64,000 nt of DNA from Armatimonadota bacterium (GCA_030601885.1 JAUWAU010000030.1:19133-83132), one strand, 5' to 3'. Shown: positions 31,629 through 41,171, numbered from the stretch's first letter. A program made the numbers and translations. The notes: generated from the letters alone by a model not told the origin.

Positions 31629-34589
31629 ATGCGCCTGGTCCATCGGCGAACTGGATTTGCCGCGATTGTCATTCTCCTCGCCCTCTCCAGCGGGCTGCAT
31701 AGTGCCGAGCCGCCGCGCTGGGACTTCTCGGCGCTCCTGAGGCGGACGTGCCGCTTCGAGCGGCTGTATGAGGCGCCGGGGCATCGGGTGGGGATGGCGT
31801 CGAGTCACGACCGGACACTGGCGAATGGGGATTCGGGTGGCTTCATCCGCGAGGAAGACGGGCGCTACTTGATGGCCGACATCGAGGGCCCGGGCGCGGT
31901 GGTGCGTATTTGGTCGGCGAATCCGCATGGGAAGATATGGATCTACCTCGACGACGCTGCTGAGCCCCTGATCCATACCGAGTTTCGTCGGCTGTTTTTG
32001 GGCGACTTCCCGCCGTTTGTCGATCCCTTTGTGCACACGCTGAGCAAGGACGACGTGCGCTGCTACCACTGGTCATACATCCCGATCCCGTTCGCCAAGT
32101 CGTGCCGCATCTACCGCGACCAGCGCTCATTCTTCCAGGCGACGTACGTGCAGTTCCCCGTCGGCACCGCGGTCGAGCCCCTCTCCCTGCCGCTGTCGCC
32201 GCGTCATCGGGAGACGCTTGGGCGGCTGGCGCTGCAGTTCGGCGACATAGGCGAAACGCCGCCCAGCGTGCGTGGTGAGAGGCGGGTGCTGCAGGCCAGG
32301 ATCCCGGCGGGCCAGGAGCGGCGCCTTGTCGTGCTCCGCGGACCGGCGGTGATTCGCGGCCTGCGGCTCCAGTGGCCGGAGATGGATCGGCAGATCGGAC
32401 GCATGGCGCTGTTGACCATGCGCTGGGACGGCGAGATGAGCCCGAGCGTCCGCGTCCCGCTCAGCGACTCCTTCGGGAGCGGCTTCAAGAGCCTCGTCCT
32501 GGGCACGGACGAGGGCGGCATGGGATACTGCTACTTCCCGATGCCCTTTGAGAAGTCGGCGGTGCTCAGCATCGTGAACGAGAGCCCGGAGCCCCTGCGC
32601 GTGCACGGTGAGTTCGTCATCGAGCACGGGGTCCAGCTTCCGTCGCCGCTACGGACGTTTCACGCGAGCTGGCGGCGCGATCCGGAGACGCACCCGGCGT
32701 CAACCCGTGCCCACGAGCGCATCACTAACCCCGTGTGCGACCCGGCGCGAAATCACCTGGTAGCCGGGCAGAGGGGGCGCGGCCATTACGTCGGGACGCT
32801 GCACCATCGCTACGGTGGCTCGGAGGGGGATGAGTACGTGCTCGTGGATGGCGAGCCACCGCCAGGGTCGAGCCCCGGCACGGGCAACGAGGATTACTTC
32901 GACATGGCGTGGGGCCCGAAGACCATGGATGGCCCTCTCGCCGGGGGGATATCGGTGCTCGGCGTGGCCGAGTGCTTCCGCGCCCACTTGACGGATGCCA
33001 TTGCGTTCGATGAGTCGCTGCGATTCAATTTCGAGGTCTTCTGCGGCAATACGGCTCGATACGACTACGACTCCACCGCCTTCTGGTACCAGGAGGAGCC
33101 GCACGCGCCCCTCCCGGAGCTGCTCCCGGCGGCCGCGCGGAGATTCCGCACCCTGGGTCGGCCGCCCGATCCGGAGTACGTGTATGAGCCGGATCCGAAG
33201 GCCGAGGGCTGGTGGCTCGGCACGCCGCATCTGCCAGTCGAAGGGGAGGCCCTCGAAGTGCTGAGCGCGAGCGGCCTGCGGCCGGTGCCGATGAACATGC
33301 TCGACGAAGGGCCGGACTGGAGCGGCGGCAGTCAGCTCTGCCAGAAGGCGGCCGATGCCGGGGCATCGTTCACCGTGAAGCTGCCTCCTGTGGACAGCGA
33401 CGGCTGGCACTCGCTGAGGATTCGCTGGACAACCGGACCCGAGTACGGCCGGGTGCGGCTGCGGTCGAACCGGCCGCACGAGTTGGGCGCGGTCGAGTGC
33501 TGCGCCCCGGAGCGCGGCGTCGTCGTTCGCGAAGTAGGCGCCGTGCAGCGCAGGAGGGGGGATGACGGCCAACTCACTGTCGAGGTCGTCGGCAAAGACC
33601 CGTCGGCCTCTTCCGCCTGGGCGGGCATCGACTGGCTGGCGCAGCCGCCGACGGTGCAGCCGGTGGAAGAGGTGGAGGTGGCCGGTCCGTTTGAAGTCAG
33701 GAGCGGCCACGTCGTGGCCGTTGAGAATCCCGTCTGGCGGAGCTGCCGCAAGCTTCCCGCGCCAACCCCAGGGCAGATCGCCGAGGCGCAGCGGCGTCGG
33801 CGGGCGCTGCCGCCAGCGGAAGCCCTGGCGCCCGCGTCGCCCGGAACCGGAGAGCGAAAGGGATATGCACTGCGCGCCACTGTCCACGCTCCGGCCGGAG
33901 GCCTCTATCGCTTGGACTGGCGCAGCAACGTCCCTCCGCCGGACGCGATCACAGTGCACGGGGAACGGTGCGCGCTGGACCCTCGGCGCTTCTGCTTTCC
34001 CTCTCTTCGGGGCGAGAGGCCGCGGCGATTCTACGTTCCCCTGTCGGCCGGCAGCAATGAGCTGGTTTGGCAGGGCGTCTACGGGCCCCGTGACTGGGTC
34101 GCGCCGGTGCTCATGGGTACAGCGCCGCCGCCGGAGGGTGTGTTCGAGGGCGAGGATCTCATGGTGAAGCGCTACGAGGGCGGCGCGCCTCGACTGCAGC
34201 GCCTGCGCCTCGGCCCGGGCGGCTGGAGCGGACGCGGCCATCTGTGGTTCACGCCGCCGGGGGTCGGGAGCTTCTTCGAGGCCGTCGTGCTCGTGCGCAA
34301 GCCCGGCCGCAAAGTCGTCTCCGCCTACCTCACACACGCGTACAACTACGGCATCTTCCAGTTGAGCGTGGACGGGGAGCCGTTGGGCGAGCCGTACGAT
34401 GGCTACCACGGGCTGGAGCCGGGCGACCGCACCGTGCTGCGCAGCAACGAGGTGGTGTTCGGGGAGCTCAACTTGTCGGCTGGAGATCACGTGGTGCGCT
34501 TCGAGGTGGTCGGCAAGAACGAGCAGTCGCGGGGATATATGATCGGCGTCGATGTGCTGATGGTGAAGCCGCTCGCAGCGGGGCGATAG
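31629..34589 (+). CDS. Secreted DUF2961 domain protein, probable glycoside hydrolase
   Basis: 986 residues from the ATG eight bases after GGGAGG (a GTG three codons earlier is possible). Signal peptide with GFAAIVILLALSSGL. The DUF2961 region, about 50-490, shows SSHDRTLANGDSGGF, LMADIEGPGAVVRIWSANP, SYIPIPFAKSCRI and PPPGSSPGTGNEDYFDMAWG; the last, with its acidic GNEDYF, is the likely active site. Characterised DUF2961 enzymes act on fructans, but most members are untested. The C-terminal half has two beta domains and a late segment, VSAYLTHAYNYGIFQLSVDG, typical of appended carbohydrate-binding modules. Fourth of five consecutive secreted proteins. Confidence 0.85.
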   Translation: MRLVHRRTGFAAIVILLALSSGLHSAEPPRWDFSALLRRTCRFERLYEAPGHRVGMASSHDRTLANGDSGGFIREEDGRYLMADIEGPGAVVRIWSANPHGKIWIYLDDAAEPLIHTEFRRLFLGDFPPFVDPFVHTLSKDDVRCYHWSYIPIPFAKSCRIYRDQRSFFQATYVQFPVGTAVEPLSLPLSPRHRETLGRLALQFGDIGETPPSVRGERRVLQARIPAGQERRLVVLRGPAVIRGLRLQWPEMDRQIGRMALLTMRWDGEMSPSVRVPLSDSFGSGFKSLVLGTDEGGMGYCYFPMPFEKSAVLSIVNESPEPLRVHGEFVIEHGVQLPSPLRTFHASWRRDPETHPASTRAHERITNPVCDPARNHLVAGQRGRGHYVGTLHHRYGGSEGDEYVLVDGEPPPGSSPGTGNEDYFDMAWGPKTMDGPLAGGISVLGVAECFRAHLTDAIAFDESLRFNFEVFCGNTARYDYDSTAFWYQEEPHAPLPELLPAAARRFRTLGRPPDPEYVYEPDPKAEGWWLGTPHLPVEGEALEVLSASGLRPVPMNMLDEGPDWSGGSQLCQKAADAGASFTVKLPPVDSDGWHSLRIRWTTGPEYGRVRLRSNRPHELGAVECCAPERGVVVREVGAVQRRRGDDGQLTVEVVGKDPSASSAWAGIDWLAQPPTVQPVEEVEVAGPFEVRSGHVVAVENPVWRSCRKLPAPTPGQIAEAQRRRRALPPAEALAPASPGTGERKGYALRATVHAPAGGLYRLDWRSNVPPPDAITVHGERCALDPRRFCFPSLRGERPRRFYVPLSAGSNELVWQGVYGPRDWVAPVLMGTAPPPEGVFEGEDLMVKRYEGGAPRLQRLRLGPGGWSGRGHLWFTPPGVGSFFEAVVLVRKPGRKVVSAYLTHAYNYGIFQLSVDGEPLGEPYDGYHGLEPGDRTVLRSNEVVFGELNLSAGDHVVRFEVVGKNEQSRGYMIGVDVLMVKPLAAGR

Positions 34590-34785
34590 GTCGGGAGAGC
34601 GCTGGCAAGTCGGTGATGAAGACGGGTGCGGGAGCCGGCAGAGCGGCCCTCCTACAGACCGGCCTCGGGGTCCGTCGGCAAGCTTGAGTCGCCCTCCGCA
34701 GCGCCTCATTTCCCTCGACGCGGAGGGCCAGGCGGGGTCCAGCGCGAAGTAGTATCCAGCTTAGCACACCGCTCGGGAGCAGGTG

Positions 34786-37752
34786 ATGATCATGGCTCAA
34801 CTTCGCAGCCTGATGGTCGGCGTTGGCCTCATCTGCGGGGGGTCGTGCCTCTTTGCGGCCGACATCGCGGTCGTGGAAGGCGAATACACCGCCGCGGAGC
34901 GCCCCTCGGAGGCCTCAGGCGTCCCGCGATGGGCCGAGAATGTGCTCACGGCCATGCGAGGCGTTGGCCTGGAAGCCGACCACATCAAAGATTCGGACAT
35001 CGAGGAGAAGGGGCTCGACGCATATAAGCTGGTGATCTTCACCCACAACGGCACGATGACGGACGAGGAGCAGGACGTCATCGTTGAGTGGATAGGCTCG
35101 GGCGGAAAGGCGCTCTGCATCGGCAACGCCGGGCCGAAGGTGATGGCAGAGCTGGGTTTCAAGCACACCGAGGGCTTCAAGACGCAATACCCGGGGCAGT
35201 TCGATTTCGTGGACTTCGCGGAAGGTGTGCTGCCCGGGGCGCCGGATCGGATGCGCCAGAATAGCTGGAACATCAGTGTGTGGGAGCTGACGGGCGAGGG
35301 CGAGACCGTTGCGTGGTGGATGGATTCGGAGCAGAAGCGCACCAAGTGGCCCGCGGTGCTGTTGTCCGATAAGGCTCTGGTGATGGGGCACATCCTGACC
35401 GGCGACGATATGATCAATGCTCCAACATTTCTCTTCTCGGCGGTCAGCCACTTCCTACCGGAGGCCGGCAGGGCCGCCGCCGAGCGGGTGATTGAGGCGG
35501 CCGGCAACGCGGGGGATCCGTTCCCGCGCCTCTCCGCGCTGGCGAAGCAGGCCAAGTGGGCACGGCAGCCCTCGGCGGCGCAGGCGGAGGTGGTCAAAGC
35601 GCTGGACGGCGCTGGGACGCTGCTGATACAGGCGCGCCTGCTGGTTGCCTCCGGCGACTACGCGGAGGCGATCGCCATGGCGCGCCGGGCGGAGCAGCAG
35701 CACATCGAAGCGCTCCCCGCCCTGGCGGCCTCGCGTGAGGGCGAGATCCGCGCCATCTGGATCCATCCGTCCCGTGTCTGGGACAAGTGGGATGAGGCGT
35801 GCCGCGCCTGCGCTGAGGCCGGGCTGAACGCGCTCATCCCCATCGTTGCCGGAGGCTATTACGCATACTATGACAGCGATGTGCTCCCGCGGATCCGGGG
35901 CTTCGAAGATCGCCCGGACCAGCTCGCGGAGTGCCTCAAGGCCGCCCGCAAGTACGGCCTCCAGGTCCACCCGTGGCGGGTGAACTGGAACGCGAGTAAC
36001 ATGCGCGAAGAGGAGTTCGAGCAGCTCAAAGAGGCGGGCCGCCTGCAGCGCGATTACAACGGCGAGATCCAGCGCTGGCTGTGTCCCTCCAACGAGGAGA
36101 ATCAGAAGCTGGAGCTGGCCGCTATGGTGGAGATGGCCGAGAAGTATCCCGTGGACGGCATTCACTTCGACTACATTCGCTATCCCAACGAGTCCTGCTG
36201 CTACTGCGACACGTGCCGGACGGAGTTCGAGAACTGGCTGCACCGCAAAGTGGACGGGTGGCCGCTGTCGGCCTACAGTGGCGAACTCAAGGACAAGTAC
36301 CGCAAGTTCCGCTGCAGCCAGATCACAAGACTGGTCGCCGCCGTGCACCGGGAGGCGCGGAAGGTTCGGCCGGACATCATCATCTCCGCCGCCGTCTTCC
36401 GGGGCTGGCCCCGGCCGTATACCACGGTTGGCCAGAACTGGGAGCTCTGGGTGAAGAAAGGCTACCTTGATTTCGTATCCCCGATGAACTACACCAATGA
36501 CCTCGAGCTCTTCGTCAAACGGGTGGCCACCGACTCGGCCGCCGTCGCGAACCGCATTCCGCTGTCGATGGGGATCGGCGCGTCGTCCTCAGCGTCTCAG
36601 ATGCAATGGGCGGCGGAACTCGTCGAGCAGGCACTTGCCAGCGCGGGGCTCGGCGGTGACGGATTCACCATCTTCTGTTATCGCGACGGGCTGAGCGACG
36701 CGATATTCCCCGGGATGCGCCAGGGCCTCACCCGCCACAGTACCTACCCGGGCGTGGGCGGCCCGAAGGTGACCATCTCCGCGCCGCCGGGCATAAACAG
36801 GCCGGGCATGCCTCGTGCGTATCGCCGGGGAGCAGAGCTGCGGCCACAGATCCACGTTTCGCTGGCTCTCCCCAGTGGGAGGATGGCTGAGCGCGTTCGC
36901 GGCCGCGTACAGCTCGAGACCGCGCACGGCGAGGTCCTTCGCGAACTGGAGACGTTCAACACGGCAGAAGAGCTGACGCTGGACACGCTCCTGGAAGGGT
37001 TGCACCCGCGCCGCTACCGCTTGGCCGTGCTCGGCCGCGCGCGCCGGGCCGCCGGGGACTGGATCCGGTTCAGCAAGCGCGGGCCGGTGATGGCAGTGCT
37101 CAGTGGGGCCGAGCTGGGGCGCATGGCCGCCTCGCAGAAGCCGCCGAGATTCATCGGCTCCGGCGTGAAGGTGGGGGTGTTCCAAGATGGTTATGGCGCG
37201 CCGGGGATCCTGCCGGTAGTGAGAGCGAGTGCCGGGTACACGGCCGAGTATCTCACGTCGCTGCGGCCGGCGTGGCTGGCTGCGTGTGACGTGGTGATAC
37301 TGCCCCAGCCCCGCAGTACGGCGCCTCTGTCGCAGTCAGACTACGATGCCATCAAGGCTTACGTGAAAAACGGCGGCAAGGTGCTGCTGACTCATGACGC
37401 CGTGGGTTATCGGAGCTTCCCCGTGCTCTTTCCCAGCGTATGCCAAGGCGGCCGCAGGCACGTTGCCGAGACGCAGTTTACCATGGTGCTGCCCGATGAG
37501 ACCCGGGAGCGCGGCGCCCACACCTACTACGATCACATCATTCTGCGGCCGGGACGGGCGTCGCGCGTGCTCGCCCGCGCCCCGGCCGGCAATGGCGATG
37601 CCCCGGTGGCGGTCGCCGGCCCGGTAGGAGCCGGACGCGTCGCCGCCACGGGGCTTGCGATAGGTTTGGCGTCCGACAACACTGACACCACGCCGACCCC
37701 GGAGGAGGCGCGGCTGCTGCGCCTCATGTTGAGCTCACTGGCGCAGAAGTAA
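34786..37752 (+). CDS. Secreted GHL10-family glycoside hydrolase flanked by GATase-like domains
   Basis: 988 residues; start at an ATG six bases after GGGAGC (GTG one codon earlier and another ATG two codons later are possible). Signal peptide to about residue 27. Residues about 28-230 form a ThuA/GATase-like Rossmann fold (YKLVIFTHNGTMTDEEQDVI, GSGGKALCIGNAG). About 325-660 is the GHL10 barrel: IRAIWIHPSRVWDKWDEACR, GLQVHPWRVNWN, PVDGIHFDYIRYPNE and DFVSPMNYTNDLELF, with the acidic Asp/Glu of HFDYIRYPNE likely catalytic. The C-terminus repeats the GATase fold (CDVVILPQPRSTAPLSQSDY, KNGGKVLLTHDAVG). GHL10 proteins cleave peptidoglycan-type or other glycans; this substrate is unknown. Last gene of the secreted block. 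Confidence 0.85.
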   Translation: MIMAQLRSLMVGVGLICGGSCLFAADIAVVEGEYTAAERPSEASGVPRWAENVLTAMRGVGLEADHIKDSDIEEKGLDAYKLVIFTHNGTMTDEEQDVIVEWIGSGGKALCIGNAGPKVMAELGFKHTEGFKTQYPGQFDFVDFAEGVLPGAPDRMRQNSWNISVWELTGEGETVAWWMDSEQKRTKWPAVLLSDKALVMGHILTGDDMINAPTFLFSAVSHFLPEAGRAAAERVIEAAGNAGDPFPRLSALAKQAKWARQPSAAQAEVVKALDGAGTLLIQARLLVASGDYAEAIAMARRAEQQHIEALPALAASREGEIRAIWIHPSRVWDKWDEACRACAEAGLNALIPIVAGGYYAYYDSDVLPRIRGFEDRPDQLAECLKAARKYGLQVHPWRVNWNASNMREEEFEQLKEAGRLQRDYNGEIQRWLCPSNEENQKLELAAMVEMAEKYPVDGIHFDYIRYPNESCCYCDTCRTEFENWLHRKVDGWPLSAYSGELKDKYRKFRCSQITRLVAAVHREARKVRPDIIISAAVFRGWPRPYTTVGQNWELWVKKGYLDFVSPMNYTNDLELFVKRVATDSAAVANRIPLSMGIGASSSASQMQWAAELVEQALASAGLGGDGFTIFCYRDGLSDAIFPGMRQGLTRHSTYPGVGGPKVTISAPPGINRPGMPRAYRRGAELRPQIHVSLALPSGRMAERVRGRVQLETAHGEVLRELETFNTAEELTLDTLLEGLHPRRYRLAVLGRARRAAGDWIRFSKRGPVMAVLSGAELGRMAASQKPPRFIGSGVKVGVFQDGYGAPGILPVVRASAGYTAEYLTSLRPAWLAACDVVILPQPRSTAPLSQSDYDAIKAYVKNGGKVLLTHDAVGYRSFPVLFPSVCQGGRRHVAETQFTMVLPDETRERGAHTYYDHIILRPGRASRVLARAPAGNGDAPVAVAGPVGAGRVAATGLAIGLASDNTDTTPTPEEARLLRLMLSSLAQK

Positions 37753-37947
37753 GCGCTAACGTACCCTTCATGTGCCGCACGGGATGGAGTCAGCCGGAAG
37801 GCTGCGAGGTGATGAGGCGGTGGCCGGCAAGCCGCACTGGCTTCGGCTCAGAGGGATGAGGAGTTGAGTCTGGTCGGCGCGAGAACACTGCCGCCCGGCG
37901 GCGGCAGCCACAAAGCGGTCGCGCGCCATCGCATTGAGAAGGCTTCT

Positions 37948-38169
37948 CTAGACGCGGGACAGAGCCTCAGCACGTGTGGACACAACGTCCGGTTGGACAG
38001 CGCCCAACGCTGCTTCCGGGAATCTGGGTGGCAGCGGATACATGGGCCTGCCACACATTGGGCACGCGATGCTGCTACGTTCGGTTGTGTCGGTGGGGGG
38101 CCTGCGCACGCGCTGGGTGCACCAGGCGCAAGCGAAGAGTTCGCCTTCTGCGTCCTCGGGTCCAGGCAT
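37948..38169 (-). CDS. Small zinc-ribbon protein
   Basis: 73 residues. The start is supported by a strong CGGAGGA five bases upstream of the ATG. The product has two CxxC pairs, FACAWCTQRV and ACPMCGRPMYPLPP, 18 residues apart, the spacing of a one-zinc ribbon. The rest is charged and low in complexity. Such short ribbon proteins bind nucleic acid or protein partners, but nothing here names the partner. It lies 290 bases downstream of the HD-GYP gene on the same strand and convergent with the secreted cluster. The reading frame is short enough that it could be spurious. Confidence 0.5.
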   Translation of the reverse strand: MPGPEDAEGELFACAWCTQRVRRPPTDTTERSSIACPMCGRPMYPLPPRFPEAALGAVQPDVVSTRAEALSRV

Positions 38170-38459
38170 TCGGTCCTCCGGGCGAGCGGTGTGGTGCCCA
38201 CGCAGCATGCGCGCCTACTCATGGTACATCGGACGTTTGGGAACTTGGCTTGAGGAATGAGGCCCCGGCGCGCGCGTCCTAAGAGTTTATACCATACTTG
38301 TCTGCTGCTTCCGCATTGAATACCCGGCGAAATGCGTGTTTGAGAGTCCGCGGGCGCTCGTCCGCCTGGGGCCATGCGTCAGAAGATCGTAGAGCGGATG
38401 CCAGGGGACATCGTGGGGTCGTACGTCTGTGGCGCCTGCCGCGGAGCCGCCGACGGATA
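38170..38459. other. Spacer upstream of the small zinc-ribbon gene
   Basis: About 290 bases. A rare A/T-rich patch at 38280-38305 (GAGTTTATACCATACTTG) gives, on the minus strand, a GGTATAAAC -10-like box about 115 bases from the zinc-ribbon start. No supported gene. Confidence 0.4.
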
Positions 38460-40070
38460 TCACTCGGTGACGATCCGCGCGAGGGCATCAACTATCGGGG
38501 AGTCCCAGTGCCGGCCGGCCTCGGCGTGCATGATATCCAGCGCGGTCTCCGGGCTTATGGCCTCGCGATACGGCCTCCTCGACGTCATGGCGTCGAAGCA
38601 GCACGCCACGCCGACCATTCGGGCCATCAGGGGTATTTGCTCGCCGGCCAGTTCCGCTGGATAGCCGTGCCCATCGAGCCGCTCGTGGTGGTGGCGGATG
38701 CCGGCTGCTATGGGGCTGAGCAGAGCGATCCCGTGGACGATGCGGGCCCCAAGCTCCGGATGACGTTTGAAGGCGGTGAATTCGTCGGCGGAGAGACGCG
38801 TCCGCTTGTCGAACAGGTGGCTCGGCACTCCGACATTGCCCAGATCGTGAAGCAAGCCGGCCATTCGCAGGTACTGGCGCACGTCGCCGCCCAGCCTGAG
38901 CTGATCCGCCATCTGCGCGAGCAGGTCGGCAACGCGTGCCGAGTGGCCCGCTGTCCAGGGGCAGCGATAGTCCACGGCCCTGGCAAGTGTTGCGGCGTAG
39001 TCCCAGACGGGGCTGTCCTCAGCAACCGGATCGAATGCACGCGCCTCGCTCACCAGAGCGGCTTCGAGGGAGTGCACCGCGCACCAGCCGCTCAGTTTCT
39101 CGAGCGTGCGCCAAAAGCGAGCCTCGGCCCCGGCGGCATCCACCGGGGGCTGCGAGAGCGGCGACAGTCGCAACCCCAGGGCTGCCAGCTCCACGTTCGG
39201 GGCCGCCGACGCCGCATAGATGAGGTCATCCGTTGGCTCCTCGGCGACAATCAAGCCCGTCACGCGTTGACCATCGGCCGGAGCGTGCTCGTGAAGCCAG
39301 CCAATATGTCGCAGCGTCTCGCCAACCACATTAACGCCGGCCCCGGGCTCAGCCACAGTAACGATCACCAGGCGTCCGCTCTCTTGATCCCGGCATACTA
39401 AGGCTTCGCCAATGTCCGGAGGCAGGTCGGTGCTCGCCTGGATGTCCTCCGGGCCTATCAGCGACAAGTGGCGGTCGAACTCCACCACGCTCCAATGGTC
39501 GCGCACGAACTCAAGAAGTCCGGCCCGAGCAGGAATCTGCGCTGCCGGCACGAGGATGGGTGCCGGCTCGGGCGCGCCAAGAGCAGCCGCATAGACGCTC
39601 GCATCCGTGGCAACTACCTCGCGCTGCGCCGCCTCGGCCGGAGACACACGAGCGCGCGCCAGGATAGGAGCGGCGTCAGCCGCCTTGGCCCATACGTCCA
39701 AGTTGCTGAGTTTGAGGCCCAACGTGCCCGCCGGTATCTGAGCCGAGGGATCTTGAGCCTGGGCGTAGACGCGCAGCTCGTCACGCTGCTCATCAGTCAA
39801 TGCCACCGGGGCAGCAGCAGCGCGCGCGCTTCCGACCAGTTCTGCGCCTTCGGCGCTCACGGTCACAAACAGCGCTCCGTCGCCGACGGCGATGTCGGGC
39901 AGGCCCTCCTCGGGAGGCGTCATTGGCCACAGGCCCTGGTCCAGAAAGTAGAGGACGCGGGCCTCGAACGCTTCGCGCGCCGCCGCCTTGCTGCCGATCT
40001 TGGCAGTGGCGGTGACCGCCAGTATGTGCGCCTGGCGCGGCTCTTCGTTTGTCATCCTACCTGCCGCCAC
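38460..40070 (-). CDS. HD-GYP domain protein (putative cyclic di-GMP phosphodiesterase)
   Basis: 536 residues from the first ATG; an ATG five codons on (40055) is equally possible and neither has a strong ribosome site. The C-terminal 190 residues hold the HD-GYP module: GHSARVADLLAQMADQ, MAGLLHDLGNVGVPSHLFDK (HD pair), HHHERLDGHGYPAELAG (HHExxDGxGYP) and VACCFDAMTSRRPYREA. All metal-ligand positions appear intact, so hydrolysis of cyclic di-GMP is likely. The N-terminal 330 residues are an unassigned mixed alpha/beta region, perhaps sensory. A diguanylate cyclase with its own sensor domains is encoded at 49.6 kb. Downstream of a 340-base structured spacer. Confidence 0.88.
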   Translation of the reverse strand: MAAGRMTNEEPRQAHILAVTATAKIGSKAAAREAFEARVLYFLDQGLWPMTPPEEGLPDIAVGDGALFVTVSAEGAELVGSARAAAAPVALTDEQRDELRVYAQAQDPSAQIPAGTLGLKLSNLDVWAKAADAAPILARARVSPAEAAQREVVATDASVYAAALGAPEPAPILVPAAQIPARAGLLEFVRDHWSVVEFDRHLSLIGPEDIQASTDLPPDIGEALVCRDQESGRLVIVTVAEPGAGVNVVGETLRHIGWLHEHAPADGQRVTGLIVAEEPTDDLIYAASAAPNVELAALGLRLSPLSQPPVDAAGAEARFWRTLEKLSGWCAVHSLEAALVSEARAFDPVAEDSPVWDYAATLARAVDYRCPWTAGHSARVADLLAQMADQLRLGGDVRQYLRMAGLLHDLGNVGVPSHLFDKRTRLSADEFTAFKRHPELGARIVHGIALLSPIAAGIRHHHERLDGHGYPAELAGEQIPLMARMVGVACCFDAMTSRRPYREAISPETALDIMHAEAGRHWDSPIVDALARIVTE

Positions 40071-40188
40071 TCATCACACTGGGCTACTGCCGGGCGGGCT
40101 GTACGTAGCAAAGGCTCTCTCTGGGGTCCAAAACGGACGTTTCGGCGATCGAAGGTGTGGAAGCGAACTGCGAGGATGAGCGCCACCG

Positions 40189-40380
40189 TTGGCCGTATCG
40201 TTCGCTATCTGTAACGTATGTTAGCATACAAAGCGCCGCCGTCTGTGAGACACATTACCGCCCTTTCGGTGCCTGACGGCTATCCTTTTTGCGAGTCCTT
40301 CCCCTTAGCTCTCCTTGTGAGAGCCGCCGTCATCGTCAAGTTGGCCGGCCACACCAACACCGACGATGGCGGCTTTTTTT
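40189..40380 (+). ncRNA. Possible small RNA ending in an intrinsic terminator, antisense to flanking genes
   Basis: In the 343-base gap between two minus-strand genes the plus strand carries a textbook terminator: GCCGCC-GTC-ATCGTC (40323-40337, GTC bulged) pairs with GACGATGGCGGC (40362-40373), followed by seven T. A small hairpin GCTCTC/GAGAGC lies at 40308-40324, and TTGGCC/TAACGT 17 bases apart (40189, 40212) could be a weak promoter. No plus-strand gene lies upstream within 2 kb, so the terminator should end a short transcript that starts in this gap. On the minus strand the same stem has no T-run. Confidence 0.4.
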
Positions 40381-40413
40381 CGCCTCATCGGCGTGGTAAC
40401 ATCGGCCGCGCCC

Positions 40414-40818
40414 TTACCCTTGCATCTCGGGCTCTTCGTCGTGCTCTGCCGCGAATAACAGGCGCTTCACCACGTCCAGAAGATCGGCCGGCGCGAAGGG
40501 TTTCGTGAGATAGAAGTCCGCGCCGAGCTTCCAGCCCTCGGCGATGTGCTGGTCCTGAGACAGTACCGTCAGCATGATCACCGGCAGCTTCGCCGTCGTC
40601 TCGTCCCCGCGTATCGCCTGCAAGACATCCCAGCCATTTAGCTCCGGCATCACGACGTCCAGCACAACGAGGTCGGGCTTTGCGTGCCAGATGCGCTCCA
40701 TACCCTCCCGGCCGCTGCGCGCTTGCTCCACCGAGTACCCCGCGCTCTCCAGTGCCTTGCTGATGCTGCGGAGCACGTCGATATCGTCATCTATGACGAG
40801 AATGCGCTTCGATGTCAT
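40414..40818 (-). CDS. CheY-like response regulator receiver, stand-alone
   Basis: 134 residues, a single receiver domain. ILVIDDDIDVLRSIS holds the acidic pocket, LVVLDVVMPELNGWDVL the phosphorylated Asp, MLTVLSQDQ the switch Thr and DFYLTKPFAPADLL the conserved Lys. The C-terminal tail (AAEHDEEPEMQG) is acidic and not an output domain. Its ATG overlaps the stop of the STAS gene by 4 bases (ATGA), so the two are translationally coupled. No histidine kinase is adjacent; the partner is unknown. Confidence 0.93.
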   Translation of the reverse strand: MTSKRILVIDDDIDVLRSISKALESAGYSVEQARSGREGMERIWHAKPDLVVLDVVMPELNGWDVLQAIRGDETTAKLPVIMLTVLSQDQHIAEGWKLGADFYLTKPFAPADLLDVVKRLLFAAEHDEEPEMQG

Positions 40819-41171
40819 GTTGTCGCAAAACCTGCGATGCCTTCCTCCGGCGTGCGATGAAACTGCAATATGGCGTCCAATCCCACGGTCTGTGCCGCTT
40901 TGAGGACGCTTCCGCTGGCGCCGGCCACTCGCAAATCCCCGCCTCGCGTTCGCAAGCGCGCCAGCGCCACCAGCATCTGGCCGAACCCGCGACTGACGAC
41001 GAACGTCGTATCCGTCAGATCGATCAACACGTACCGGGCACCAGATTCCACCAACTCGTCCAGAGCAGCGCGAAGCTGATCGACCCCTTGATCGCCTACG
41101 TCAACGTCTCCGATCACTCTCACTACCGCAACCTCGGTGGGCTCAGCGACGCGGCGTACGTTGATGTTCAC
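40815..41171 (-). CDS. STAS domain protein (anti-sigma-factor antagonist type)
   Basis: 118 residues. EVAVVRVIGDVDVGDQGVDQ is the N-terminal strand pair and VLIDLTDTTFVVSRGFGQML is the STAS core; the Ser in VVSRGFG sits where SpoIIAA/RsbV are phosphorylated. Such proteins free a sigma factor by binding an RsbW-like kinase, or act in signalling stacks with receivers. No RsbW-like kinase lies next to it. Coupled to the downstream receiver gene by an ATGA overlap. It lies 12 bases downstream of a small putative membrane protein. Confidence 0.9.
   Translation of the reverse strand: MNINVRRVAEPTEVAVVRVIGDVDVGDQGVDQLRAALDELVESGARYVLIDLTDTTFVVSRGFGQMLVALARLRTRGGDLRVAGASGSVLKAAQTVGLDAILQFHRTPEEGIAGFATT

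Noticed and set aside
40239..40340. A cyclic di-GMP riboswitch upstream of the HD-GYP gene
   Set aside because: On the minus strand GGACTCGCAAAAAGGATAGCC recalls the GEMM-I core, but the required GCAAAGCC and the second conserved helix are absent.
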